A stretch of 64,000 bases of DNA from Sipunculus nudus (taxonomy: Eukaryota; Annelida; Sipuncula; Golfingiida; Sipunculidae). The position numbers and the translations under genes were made by a program. How positions within the stretch are numbered: the stretch's first letter is position 1; every line of letters starts with the position of its first letter. The notes under the pieces are model-generated. The model was not told the origin of the DNA. It saw only the letters and a list, made by a program, of their open reading frames with translations, and searched no databases. The stretch covers positions 31,313,340 through 31,377,339 of the forward strand of contig CM049322.1 of NCBI GenBank assembly GCA_026874595.1. The letters are read 5' to 3'. This document shows positions 11,790 to 23,299 of this stretch, in pieces.

Positions 11790-12540
11790 CCTTAATTTCT
11801 CAAAGGAACGAAGTCGCAAAGACCCAGTTTTCGGCTTGGTAGTAGATCCTGGGGACATCTAATATTATGCCGAATTTTGGATTCCTAGGTCTTACGGTTT
11901 CAAAACATGCCACATCTACCGACGACGGACGGACAGACGGACGGACGGACGAACAGACGGCAAGACGGACGGACAACGGACAATGAACCACGACTATAGC
12001 TCAGATGACTTATAGTCAGCTGAGCTAAAAACTGGACCTAGAATCTTCATTCTTGACAAAGTGGGAGACCCATGAAAAGTCTCCACGGAAACCTGAAATT
12101 AGGTCTCTGTTACCCATACTCTTTAAACTGTATGGCTCCAAAATACCCCCCAGAATAATGAAAAATTTGATACAAAAACTGCGGTATCTCAATAACTACA
12201 ATACTGAGGGTCATGATTTTCGGCATACATATTGATCATGAGCTGTTTCATCAGTTTTTGCAGACTGGGTGCGGCACCTCTATTTTTTTTTCAAATTTTT
12301 ACGAATTTTTTTCTCTATTTTTGAGACCTTTAAGATGTGGTTATCTGTCAACAGGGTACCAAACGTAACAACTGGACCTAGAATCCTCATAATCAAATAA
12401 TGGACAATTTGAAACAAAAGCTGAAGTATCTGAACAACTAATGCAGATATCACCATGATTCTTTGCATGGATATTGACCATTAAGTATTTTTATTAGTTT
12501 CTGCAGACTTGTGGAGCCACCTGTATTGTTATATCCACCA
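11790..12540. repeat. Diverged dispersed repeat, two partial copies (family also at 55490-56850)
   Basis: A GGAC/GACG-rich imperfect microsatellite (about 11922-11980) leads into agctgagctaaaa. Two copies of one unit follow. Shared blocks are aactggacctagaatc (12031 and 12370), gaaacctgaaattaggtctctgttac (first copy), a gat-acaaaaNctg-ggtatct run, and gcatacatattgatca followed by a gtttctgcagact-ggtg-gcacct end (12257, 12496). The same family recurs several times at 55490-56850. Confidence 0.7.
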
Positions 12541-13545
12541 AAACGAAGTATTGTGGAAACTATATTTTTGACCGGGTTCCGCTGCTGCCGCCCCGTTCGT
12601 TTCCGCAGAATTCCTCTTAGACTAATGGACCGATTTTTCTGAAACTTACACCATTTATCGGGTCACATGTGAACTGTTGCCTCATCAATTTGCGTTTACC
12701 TCTGACCTTTCCTCTCTGCCCAGTGTCCATTTGTGCGTCTGTTTCCATACAAAAAACCTCATATCTCGGGAAACGTTTGACCGATTAGGAAATAAAATTT
12801 ATACAAATGTAGCCCTTGGATAGCTTTATAACATATACAAAAATGGTGGCGCCACTGCAACCATGTTTGCACAGTGTCCATCTGTTCGTCTGCCTTGGGT
12901 TAAAATCACTCGTATCTCTGCATTGAATTGACTAATTCACCTGAAAATTGGCATGCGTATACATCCTGGATAGCTTTCTTGATTTTATGACAGGTCGCGC
13001 CACCTTCATTCGAATTCACGCGGATGACATCCAAGCTCATATCTTGGGAACCGTTGGACCGATTGGGCCAAAATTTTGCATGTGTATAGATCTCTCATAG
13101 CTCTTTATCATACGCAAAACTGGTGGCGCCACCTGCAACCATGTTTGCACAGTGTCCATCTGTTCATCTGCCTTGGGTTGAAATCACTCATATCTCGGCA
13201 GTGGTTTGACATATCTGCCTAAAATTTTGCAGTTTTATACATCCTGGATGGCTTTCTTGATTATATGACAGGTGGCGCCACCTACATTCTAGTTTACACT
13301 GCAGACATCCAAGGTCATATCTCAGGAACTGTTTGAACGATTGGGCCAAAATTTTGCATGTGTATAGATCTTACATAGGTCCTTATCATACACAAAACTG
13401 AAGGGGCCATCTCCAACCATTTTCTGCACAGCGTCTGTCTGTTTGTCTGCTGTGGGCTAAAATCACTCATTTCTCTGTAGTGGTTTGACATAACTGCCTA
13501 AAATTTTGCAGGTTTATACATCCTGGACAGCTTTCTCGATTTTAT
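12541..13545. repeat. Tandem array of about 270-290-bp diverged units
   Basis: Three or more copies lie head to tail. The block ggtggcgccacNtgcaaccatgtttgcacagtgtccatctgtt starts at 12845 and 13132, and a weaker copy starts near 13401. Between them recur attttgcatgtgtatagatct, ggttkgacatatctgcc and a catcctgga-agctttcttgatt segment. A related text recurs at 59150-59600. No coding potential is seen. Confidence 0.75.
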
Positions 13546-14461
13546 ATATAAAAAAACTTGTAAATTTATAAAACTTGTAAATAAAAAAAATAATCAGATA
13601 AAAACTATTTTAATGGAAAAAGTGGATATGCTTAAATAATAGACTTATATATAATCTTAAATGCATTATTCCAGTGAAAGTGAAATAAAGGTATTAGTCC
13701 ATTCTGTCCACTGGCCTGTCCATCTGTAAATTTTTCATATGCATCACAGTATCTCAAAACTACTGTTTTTCTTCATGACAGTCTTGTCAGAGTATTAGTT
13801 TGCAATCATATATTTAGAACTTTACTATAACCAAGTAGGAGGGCCTCTTTCCTCTTAGCTTCTCATGTGCTTATATAAATGAAAAAGATTAAAATAGAAT
13901 GTTGCATTTGCAAAAATTTCAAACTTATGCTGAGGGCCGTGACCCATGGGTCCCTTGTTTTTTTTGTTGTGTGCACTCATGCCAGAATTACAGCAGTGAT
14001 GTTTGTGTAATTGTTTCTTGTTTAAAATGTTTAGTACTTGCATTGTTCATATACATGTTACACATGTACTTGAAAAGTAATGGTCCAGCATTGAAGCATT
14101 ATACCTGGTGTATATCCCTTGCACAGGTTCGCATTAGGCCTGTAGGCCTTATGCTTTTATTAAATTGAGGAGTATTGGCCAGTATTATCCACTTTTGAAG
14201 TACTGACTGGGTCGTCTTTAGACAGCGCTTAAAGTCAGGGATTGCTCTTACCAGCCAACCCTGCCATAACAGCATCAGACTGACTTTTACAAGGTGTCAC
14301 AATAACAACATACTGCAAGTACAATATGCATCCCCTGCAAGTACAATAGGCAGCAGCAATAAAACCTCAGGGGCTGCCACGCATTTCCCTTTGATGCTAC
14401 ACATCAATCCCAGTACTTACTCCATATTACTTAATCTTCTTGTCTATTCCTATAATTTCAG
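13546..14461. other. No gene seen; sequence ahead of first visible Ig exon
   Basis: AT-rich non-coding sequence. A polypyrimidine-rich stretch and cag at 14459-14461 form the acceptor of the first Ig exon. A short Cys-rich frame at 13899-14168 has no signal-peptide or family character and is not called. Confidence 0.6.
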
Positions 14462-14797
14462 GACAGAGTGTCTTTGTGGCAGACACATACATGGTTAAAG
14501 ATGAGACCGGTAGAGTCACCTGCCAGATCAGTTCTGGCTCTTCAGCTGTACATGTTACATGGACACGCCAGCGGGTAAATGAAGCAACCAGTTCAATAAT
14601 TTATAATTACTGGGTAAAAGCTGGTACCAAGATTCCTCATGGAGACCTGATTGGGAGATCGGACTATGAACACTTCAGTAACGGCAGCAGCACATTGGTC
14701 ATACACCCTGTACGAAAGACAGACCAAGCCAACTACACCTGCCAGGTGGACTTTGGTGGATTAGTCAAACAAAATAGGGGCCAGGTGTTTGTAATCA
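14462..14797 (+). CDS. Exon: Ig domain 1 of the receptor
   Basis: The exon has 336 nt (112 codons), with acceptor tttcag at 14456-14461 and donor gtgagt at 14798, phase 1 at both ends. It encodes a complete Ig domain: first Cys in GRVTCQIS, core Trp in VTWTR, and second Cys in the D-x-A-N-Y-T-C motif near the end. Potential N-glycosylation sites are NGSS and NYTC. Upstream exons are expected because the first codon needs a base from another exon and no leader is present. Confidence 0.9.
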
Positions 14798-15722
14798 GTG
14801 AGTGCTTGTTGTAGAAATCTTCTTCTACTGCTTTCTCCCAAGTTACAACCAAGATGCTTATACTTTGTGAAGTGTGGAAATATTCTTCTTCTCTATCTCC
14901 CAATTTACTACCAAAATGCTTATACTAAGTAAAGTTGTAGATATACACTCCGGCAAAAGTAAATTCTTTTATGTTTTAAAACCTTGCATACTTTACCAAT
15001 GGTTTTACGTGATATTCATCGTTCTGTCGTCTTTATAAGATAAGATAAAATAAGATAAGAAACTCTATTGCTATACATACGTAATAAAAGTTTTACATAC
15101 AATAGTATTTGTCTTGACTAGCTTGTTGTAAAAAATCAATTAAGAAGAATAAATAAATAAATTCATAAAATCGTATATAAAACATATTTGCCTACAGATT
15201 AGTTAACCGCAAGGGATCTGTTTAGATCCCGGATTGCGGAGACGTATGTGCTTGTTTGAGTTGTTTATAAACGTGGAAACGATCGAAAACGAGCTCACAA
15301 TTACATTATTTAGAATAGATAGTGTGCTGGGTGATTATAATTTTGAATTAAAGAATTCACTTTCTTGAGCAATCTTTTATGGCAAATGGATTCGAAAGAT
15401 TCTTTCCAAGTCCCGACTATCTATATGCAGAGACTCTTTTGTATTTTTAACCCCTGCTGCTCAATAGTTTAGTCAAAGGGAAGCAAATCATTTTAACAGA
15501 ATTTGCCATTTCGGTTATCTGCAATAAAGAAATATAATATTAAAGGCGTAAAAAACATATTGTGTTTTCACAGGAAAATAGCTTTATTTTGATTGAAAGA
15601 CAAAATTGGAAATATTGAAAGTAACCTACGACTTTCCAGTTTAGTTTCAGTCTATGTTATTGGTATACTGAGGAGAACTACATTGATTTAAAATAAGAAA
15701 ACCACTGATTTCATATTCATAG
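14798..15722. other. Intron, no feature seen
   Basis: AT-rich intron. It ends in ttcatag at 15722. A taagataagataaa run near 15040 is a short simple repeat. Nothing else is recognised. Confidence 0.7.
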
Positions 15723-15998
15723 GACGCCTAACAGCACCAGCAATACAGGTAACAAAGACCCCAGTCACAGAAGGACAACGTGCAGCAATGACCTGTACAC
15801 CAGCAGAAAGTAGTGAGACCATCCTTCAATATGCGTTCAGGAGAACAGATGGACAGATGAGTGGGAACATCAACCAGGAACAGGGTAGGCTGACTATAGA
15901 TCCAACAAACAGGAATGATCAGGGAAATTATTCTTGTCAGGTCACGAATGTAGCAGGGATTTCTCCATGGAGCAGTGATGTCAAACTGGAGGTGGACT
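15723..15998 (+). CDS. Exon: Ig domain 2 of the receptor
   Basis: The exon has 276 nt (92 codons), with acceptor catag at 15718-15722 and donor gtgagt at 15999, phase 1-1. The Ig domain has its first Cys in AAMTCTPA and the second in NDQGNYSCQV. The usual core Trp is replaced: the position reads ILQYAF. There is an N-glycosylation site at NYSC. It is a short, probably I-set or C2-type domain. Confidence 0.9.
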
Positions 15999-16098
15999 GT
16001 GAGTATTAAAAAGCTTGCACTGTCAATACACACATGAATACGCCTCTTGTCATGTCAGTTGTGCATATCTAACCCTGTTATTATCATTAATATATCAG

Positions 16099-16389
16099 AT
16101 CCACCTGACAGTGTATCCATCAGTGGCTACATGAACGGCACCACCCTATACTCTGATGATGACATCACACTCACGTGTACAGCTGCTGGAGGGAGGCCTC
16201 ATGCTGTGTCTGTACGGTGGAACTGTTTAAATGAAGGTAGTGGTAATGGTACGTCGATCCCCGGGGGCAGACAGAATGAATTCACCACTAAAGTCAAGAA
16301 GTCATGGCATAGAAAAGTATGTTCGTGCTCGGCCTGGCAGAGAGGGAACCAAGGCCCTTATACATCAAGTATAGCCTTCACTGTCTTAT
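16099..16389 (+). CDS. Exon: Ig domain 3 of the receptor
   Basis: The exon has 291 nt (97 codons), with acceptor tatcag at 16093-16098 and donor gtaagt at 16390, phase 1-1. It opens with DPPDSV, as is common at Ig domain starts. The core has ITLTCTAAGG, then VRWNC with the core Trp and an extra Cys. The end has CSCSAW, again with one Cys more than the fold needs, so a second disulfide is likely. Only a 100-bp intron separates it from Ig2. Confidence 0.9.
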
Positions 16390-16984
16390 GTAAGTATGTC
16401 ACAATCAGGGTCTTAAAACATTAGCCCTGGTAAACTACAGACTTATACAGATACAAGGTCCCTTTTACAACAAAACACATATGCGTAGAATAATGTACAT
16501 GTGTAATCATATAAACATACTTATTTGTTGATACATCTGTTTGCCTACTGTTTCACAACTGTATAGATATTTATTTTCAAAATAATTATTTTCTTTTGAG
16601 TACCATAAGAATACGGACTATCTTAGTGTTTGAGGTTATCAAAGAAGGAATTTCCATGTCATCATTCATTTTAATTATGTGCTTTATTTAACATATATCA
16701 GTCTCTTCCTGCAAAATATTAACAAAATTGACCTTACCAAACCGTTTAGAAGTGACTGCTTTTATAATCTCACTGAGATTAAGCCCATTTCGACAGCAAA
16801 TTTTAAAAAGGCATAATGTCAAATTAACCAAAATGCATGAATTGATTGTTTTGAAAACTGCCATGTCTAACCTACTTGAAGAATCTAATCTTTTTGTCAG
16901 ATTATTGGAGCAACTGGTAATTTGTAATAATTTTATGCAGGTTCAAGATTTACAATTAACTATCATGTCACAGAATGAATAGCG
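16390..16984. other. Intron, first part; no feature seen
   Basis: AT-rich intron sequence before the satellite array. A short frame at 16728-16982 shows no family character. Confidence 0.65.
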
Positions 16985-18745
16985 CACTCGTCTATTATTG
17001 TAACACCTGTTCCTACTTCTCATTTATATTTAAAAACGGTGAGCCATAACAAAAATATTATATGATGAAATAAGATTAACAAATGTGAAGTTTAACTTTA
17101 ATAGGAACACTTATTGTAACACCTGTTCCTACTCCTGATTAATATTTAAAAAAAGGTGAGCCATAGCAAAAATATTATATGATGAAATAAGATTAACAAA
17201 TGTGAAGTTTAACTTTAATAGGAACACTTATTGTAACACCTGTTCCTACTCCTGATTAATATTTAAAAAGATGAGCCATAACAAAATTATTATATGATGA
17301 AATAAGATTAACAAATGTGAAGTTTAACTTTAATAGGAACACTTATTGTAACACCTGTTCCTACTCCTGATTAATATTTAAAAAAAGGTGAGCCATAAAA
17401 AAAATATTATATGATGAAATAAGATTAACAAATGTGAAGTTTAACTTTAATAGGAACACTTATTGTAACACCTGTTCCTACTCCTGATTAATATTTAAAA
17501 AAGGTGAGCCATAAAAAAAATATTATATGATGAAATAAGATTAACAAATGTGAAGTTTAACTTTAATAGGAACACTTCTTGTAACACCTGTTCCTACTCC
17601 TGATTAATATTTAAAAAAAGGTGAGCCATAGCAAAAATATTATATGATGAAATAAGATTAACAAATGTGAAGTTTAACTTTAATAGGAACACTTATTGTA
17701 ACACCTGTTCCTACTCCTGATTAATATTTAAAAAAGGTGAGCCATAAAAAAAATATTATATGATGAAATAAGATTAACAAATGTGAAGTTTAACTTTAAT
17801 AGGAACACTTATTGTAACACCTGTTCCTACTCCTGATTAATATTTAAAAAAGGTGAGCCATAGCAAAAATATTATATGATGAAATAAGATTAACAAATGT
17901 GAAGTTTAACTTTAATAGGAACACTTATTGTAACACCTGTTCCTACTCCTGATTAATATTTAAAAAAAGGTGAGCCATAACAAAAATATTATTTGATGAA
18001 ATAAGATTAACAAATGTGAAGTTTAACTTTAATAGGAACACTTATTGTAACACCTGTTCCTACTCCTGATTAATATTTAAAAAAAGGTGAGCCATAAAAA
18101 AAATATTATTTGATGAAATAAGATTAACAAATGTGAAGTTTAACTTTAATAGGAACCCTTATTGTAACACCTGTTCCTACTCCTGATTAATATTTAAAAA
18201 AGGTGAGCCATAAAAAAAATATTATATGATGAAATAGGATTAACAAATGTGAAGTTTAACTTTAATAGGAACACATATTGTAACACCTGTTCCTACTCCT
18301 GATTAATATTTAAAAAAAGGTGAGCCATAAAAAAAATATTATTTGATGAAATAAGATTAACAAATGTGAAGTTTAACTTTAATAGGAACACATATTGTAA
18401 CACCTGTTCCTACTCCTGATTAATATTTAAAAAGGTGAGCCATAACAAAAATATTATATGATGAAATAAGATTAACAAATGTGAAGTTTAACTTTAATAG
18501 GAACACTTATTGTAACACCTGTTCCTACTCCTGATTAATATTTAAAAAAAGGTGAGCCATAAAAAAAATATTATATGATGAAATAAGATTAACAAATGTG
18601 AAGTTTAACTTTAATAGGAACACTTATTGTAACACCTGTTCCTACTCCTGATTAATATTTAAAAAAAGGTGAGCCATAACAAAAATATTATATAATGAAA
18701 TAGGATGAACAAATATGAAGTTTCACTACAATAGGCTCATTTACG
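16985..18745. repeat. Intronic satellite: 15 units of 116-117 bp
   Basis: The block gtaacacctgttcctactcctgatt starts at 17000, 17116, 17233, 17348, 17465, 17581, 17698, 17814, 17930, 18047, 18164, 18280, 18397, 18512 and 18629, giving periods of 115-117. Internal units are nearly identical. Differences are mainly in an A-run (three to eight A), in gccataacaaaa/gccataaaaaaaa and in a few single bases. The first and last units are more diverged, as expected at array edges. Each unit holds the inverted repeat TAGGAACA-14 nt-TGTTCCTA and the string aaggtgagcc, which matches a 5' splice-site consensus. Confidence 0.95.
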
Positions 18746-18974
18746 AATTCCTTTTAATTTACTGTGCATGTTGATGTTGATCCTTGATACTTTACACCTT
18801 ACAATTACAAATACTGACTGGTAATTTTAAAAATGTGACTTGTGAACGATAGCCAATCATGCTAGAAGTCAGGCTTGTCTTGGTAATAACAGGCAAATCT
18901 TAGTAATAACATTTTTTCAAGATTGACTGAAAGATTGCATCAGTATTTAAAAAAAAATGCATTTTGCCCAACAG

Positions 18975-19262
18975 GGCCCCCGGCAGGACCCTCTTTAGAA
19001 TTCAACCCTATGTTGCCCTGGCTTGAGGACAGAACGTACAACGTTACTTGTAGGGTAATTGATTTAGGTAATCCAGCCTGTACCTATACCTGGTCAAAGG
19101 GCAATCAAAATCTTCAGCAGCCACTAGGTGCCGCCACCATCAGCCTCCCAGTTTCAAAGGATGACCAATACAAAGAGATTAAGTGTGAGGTACAAAATCA
19201 ACATACCCAGAACAGACCCCAACAACAACCTGTCCAGGCGAAACGGAGCCTTGATATTCAGT
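18975..19262 (+). CDS. Exon: Ig domain 4 of the receptor
   Basis: The exon has 288 nt (96 codons), with acceptor ccaacag at 18968-18974 and donor gtaagt at 19263, phase 1-1. It starts with GPPAGP. Core residues are YNVTCRV for the first Cys, YTWSKG with the core Trp, and IKCEVQNQ for the second Cys. There is one extra Cys (NPACTY). The satellite array ends about 230 bp upstream of this exon. Confidence 0.9.
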
Positions 19263-21771
19263 GTAAGTAAAGCGTGAAAAGATCAAGTTACAGTTTATTC
19301 CATTGGTAAGCATTCTTTTTGGGAGTAACTGAAACTTAATGTACAATATACGTAAAGAATAATAAGATCAACTAAGTGTCAGTACTACAGTGAAACCCCT
19401 GTATAGCTGAGAGCCACACTACCGGGGCGAACAGAATCTTGATGTACAGTGTAATTAAAGCATGATGATATCAAATCATTGGTAAACAAACTGTCCAGTT
19501 AAAACAGAATCTTGATGTAGAGCGTGAATAAATTATGATAAATTAATTTTTAACTTGCCTCAGTAAGGAAAGGAGGTGTTGGCTCTTGATGGGTTAATAT
19601 TCCTTGAAGATTGTGGCACAGTTAAATATATATTTACTTTAGGTATGTCAGTGATAATATTTTATTCTGAATTGATGCATTTCAGTCAAACAGTTAAATG
19701 CGTTTGTCCACCTGTTTGTCCGAAATGGTGTTAACACAATAACACGGAAATAAATTGACTACACTTACCATTCAAACACCATTGATGCACGATATGAAGT
19801 GCTATGTCAAGGTTGCATATGATTGACCTGGTGCACTTCCCATGGTCATACACGTCGTCATACTAAAATGATTGGTGCATCTAAAGGGCACCTACTGAAT
19901 CAATAAACAATTCAAACGCTCCCTGGTGCCACTGACAGTTTGGGATCACATGGCTTGCTTTTTACATGTCCTGTCATTTCAGCATCATTTCAACTAAGAT
20001 GCTTTTTAGCTCAGCTTTAGCTGGTTGTGTTTCTGCTCATTGCACTTGCTGAACCAAATGTGGCATAACTTTGTGTACAGAGGTGTGAGACCTTACACAG
20101 AGGTGTGAGACCGTTACATTAAATGAGAAAGTTTTAGTTGTTTGATAACACTACACCAGGCTTGGGTTAAGTATATGTTTGTGTTCTTATAAAAATTAAT
20201 ACTTTCTTCTAACTTGCTTGGTACCTGGCATAAATGTACTTTAAAATGCACAATTTCTTTTACAAATGCTCAAGTATATTATCAGGAGAATATCAGAAAA
20301 AGTGTAAGAAATTAAATCAATAATGAATAAGTTGAACTTGACAAAACAGAAGTGCTCCTTATCACTTCTCTTCTACTTCTAGAGGTTCATTTCACTGGTG
20401 TTCATTTACAGAATCTAGAAGTACATCCTAGCACAGCAGCCAGAAATACAGGTTGTGTGTTTGATCGAACTATGAGCTTGGTACAGCATGTCAAAAGCAT
20501 GTGCTTAATATGCTATTTCGACCTCAAGAATATCAGTCTCATATGATCTCATTATGTTATATGGATAATATGTTCAATGGTAAACCAAAGAGGCATATAT
20601 GCATAAATTGTCCCTGAATATATCTAATCTGTAATAGAGGGATATCACGTCATCATAAAGAACGAGCGGAAATTAATAACCTGGGAAAAATTAACAAAAA
20701 TGGCTCATCTGCAAAGGTGGATATTAAAAGTATTGATCAAGTTAAGGAACTGGCAACTTGTGGTATTCAAAAAAGGGTTTATGACAAGCTGCATCCTGAA
20801 AACTGTAGTAAAAGTAAAGGTTGGTATTTACTTTTCAGTAAAATAGATGGTTTTATGTATTATGCAAGAGATAATGAGTTTTGGAAGATTTATGAATTTC
20901 GAGGAAACATAAATGAGATATCCTACATTCTGTAATTAGCCCATTTTTAACTATATGCTGAAATGGTGAGCGATCTTCACTACTCTATGCAAACTTAAAT
21001 TCCTGTATTTAATAAAAATGTACTTTGCAATTTATTTTTTAAATTATAAAAATATCTAAGCATAGGATTACTTTGAACGGATGCAAATTAAATCATTTCA
21101 TCTATAGCTGGCAGATTGTTATGGCACAATTGTAGTCAGCATAGTTTTTTCTTCCATTAAAACAAAAGATTTGGTTATTACAGGAATCATTGTAAATTAT
21201 CTCTAAGTTTGACATCGGTTTATTATTTGAATAACGTAATGAAAATAGACAGTTTAATGGTCTTTTGAGTGGTTTTTATGTATATTTAGTACAGATTGGG
21301 TAATAATGAAAGGCATTAATTCTCAGGCCATAGTCTGGCATCACCGTGATTTTTTACGTTTCAAGATGATGCTGTTGGAATATGATGAAAATGGTATGAA
21401 AGAATTTACGTTGGTTCATGTTAAGTAACACTATTTTGGTGAAGTGCTTAATACTGTGACCGAGGCTTTAAACACTCTTTATGTCACTGTATGTAAAAGG
21501 AAAAAAATGTGTATTGATTACAATTTATTAATGGGGCCTCGTTTATTTATAATTCAAATTTCAAAACCCGTGCCCAGGTTTATAATTTTATTGGATCATC
21601 AGTAACTGATATTGGAACATTGGAACATTTATCCCCAGGAACTCCCAGAGTAAGATGTATCATTCTATGTATATTAATTTATATCACAACAAAACATATT
21701 GTAAAATACGTTGACATGTCAAGTTTGTTTATTGATTAATCAGTAATTACTATTTCAACGCGTTCTTCTAG
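19263..21771. other. Intron with one decayed open frame
   Basis: The 2.5-kb intron is mostly AT-rich. A tttttagctcagct string near 20007 resembles the reverse complement of the agctgagctaaaa at 12018. A degenerate coding-like stretch at 20462-20935 is listed separately. The acceptor ttcttctag ends at 21771. Confidence 0.65.
20465..20938 (+). pseudogene. Unrecognised decayed ORF with C2H2-like spacing
   Basis: One phase can be read for about 150 codons with a single internal TGA (20615-20617), ending with TAA at 20933-20935. Around the TGA it shows HICINC, then ICNRGISRHH, a Cys/His spacing like a zinc finger. The part after this includes SKGWYLLFSKIDGF and is free of stops for over 90 codons. 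I do not recognise the family. The position inside an intron and the internal stop favour a transposon remnant over an extra exon. It lacks the phase-1 splice sites of its neighbours. Confidence 0.4.
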
Positions 21772-22068
21772 TTGCCCCCAGTGTCAGATTAACACCCAGT
21801 CAGGATATAATCATAAAGAAGGAAGACGAGCCCCTAACACTGGAGTGTTTATCAGAATCCAACCCAGTGGCACAGATCCAGCATTATAGATGGATACATC
21901 AAAAGGAAGGATCAACAGTCCGCGAGCGGCAAGGCCAGAAGACATGGGTACTAGGACCAGTCAAGAAAGAGACTTCTGGTAACTACACGTGTACAGTGTC
22001 TATACAGATTAGCCACCCAGAGTCTACAACACTGAGAGGCAGTAGTCAGACAGGTCTTGACGTCCTGT
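21772..22068 (+). CDS. Exon: Ig domain 5 of the receptor
   Basis: The exon has 297 nt (99 codons), with acceptor ttctag at 21766-21771 and donor gtaagt at 22069, phase 1-1. It begins APSVRLTPSQ. The core has LTLECLSES for the first Cys, YRWIHQ with the core Trp, and SGNYTCTVS for the second. One N-glycosylation site lies at NYTC. The next exon of the gene is 15.3 kb away. Confidence 0.9.
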
Positions 22069-22482
22069 GTAAGTCCTTCATACACTTTCCTCTAATTATG
22101 GAATGGAGGCACTAAATGTTTGGTGAAGATAATTTCAGTCTCACTCAGTAAACAAATCGCTAGGCTACCTGGTCATTAGCAGGTTACAGCCGACAACAAA
22201 GCTATATTTTAAAATTTTGACACAGCTTTTATATATCCCTTTGGAAACCTATATATCAGTTATACAACTGGAACTACAAAACATTGAATTCATACCTCAA
22301 ATGTGTTCTATGATGTAGAACTAATATTTTACAGTGTTTCACAAATTAAACTCAATTGCCTTATTGACACATATAACCGTCAGCCCGCACGTTTGAACTA
22401 ATTGTTTCATGAATTGTATACCAAAACAATCGTAACTGCAGTTTTCAATAAAATGCTCGTCTATGTAAATCTAAGTGTCGAT

Positions 22483-22665
22483 GGTGACCTTGACAGTCCA
22501 GGGGTAAAATGAGCGGCTTTCTCCGCTGGCGATCCTAGTTCTATTCCCGCTGTTGCTATGATAGTCGGTAATACTGGCTCGTCCATGTTGGTGGTTGACT
22601 CCGGTTAGTCCACCCCTAAAGACTACCGAATACCACCATCGAGCCGTAGAGTAAACCTCACATTA
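22483..22665 (+). repeat. tRNA-derived SINE, copy 1
   Basis: The segment shares the order of the other two copies in this window: cagtccaggggtaaaatgagcggct (box A region), then ctccgctggcgatcctagttctattccc (diverged box B), then a unique tail. This copy is the most diverged of the three. It lies upstream of a (TA)n microsatellite. Confidence 0.7.
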
Positions 22666-22707
22666 TCTATTATAACTACTGTGTAATACATGTACAATTA
22701 AACAAAG

Positions 22708-22708
<1 letters not shown>

Positions 22709-22754
<46 letters not shown>

Positions 22755-22759
22755 TATAT
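22709..22759. repeat. (TA)n microsatellite
   Basis: About 50 bp of alternating TA with one interruption near its end. Confidence 0.95.
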
Positions 22760-23299
22760 GATCCAAATGTTTCAAATCATTCAAGATCAAACACAAAAGC
22801 AAATCCGAATAGATATAACAAAAAAAAGAAGAAAAATTAATAACAAATATCAAATGCAAATGCACTTACAAATGCATTTAGCAATTGGCCCCTCTTGGGT
22901 ATATGATACGCAACCAATGTGTGTAGAGAATATTCTTACATTTAAACAGCTGAAAAAATGATAGACATATATGTGTGTGGATTGGCGGCTATTATAATAC
23001 AGTTATAACTTGATTATTTTACATCTAAGCTAAAGAGGAAAAAGATGGCGCTGGAGCGCCGTAGTTGAGCAAGTCAGAGACGCCGCTCCTTCAGTAATGA
23101 AAAAGATGATATTTAAGTGAATGTTTAATTTTTATTTATTTACTGTTAGGCACAAAGATTAAGAGAATTCCAAAGTAGATAGAGATGTAAAGCTAAGGTC
23201 TATAAATATTAAAATGGGTAAGATCAAGCTGACTTGTCAAGGCTGCTTGCTTGATGTAAGTCTCTTTCTACATAGGGTTTGGTAGGATGATATCTAGAG

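Noticed and set aside
13899-14168. Candidate signal-peptide exon before Ig1
   Set aside because: Hydrophobic parts are internal, no proper donor in phase 1, and the start is not near an N-terminal signal.
16985-18745. CRISPR-like array
   Set aside because: Units are contiguous with no unique spacers, and the genome is eukaryotic; it is a satellite.
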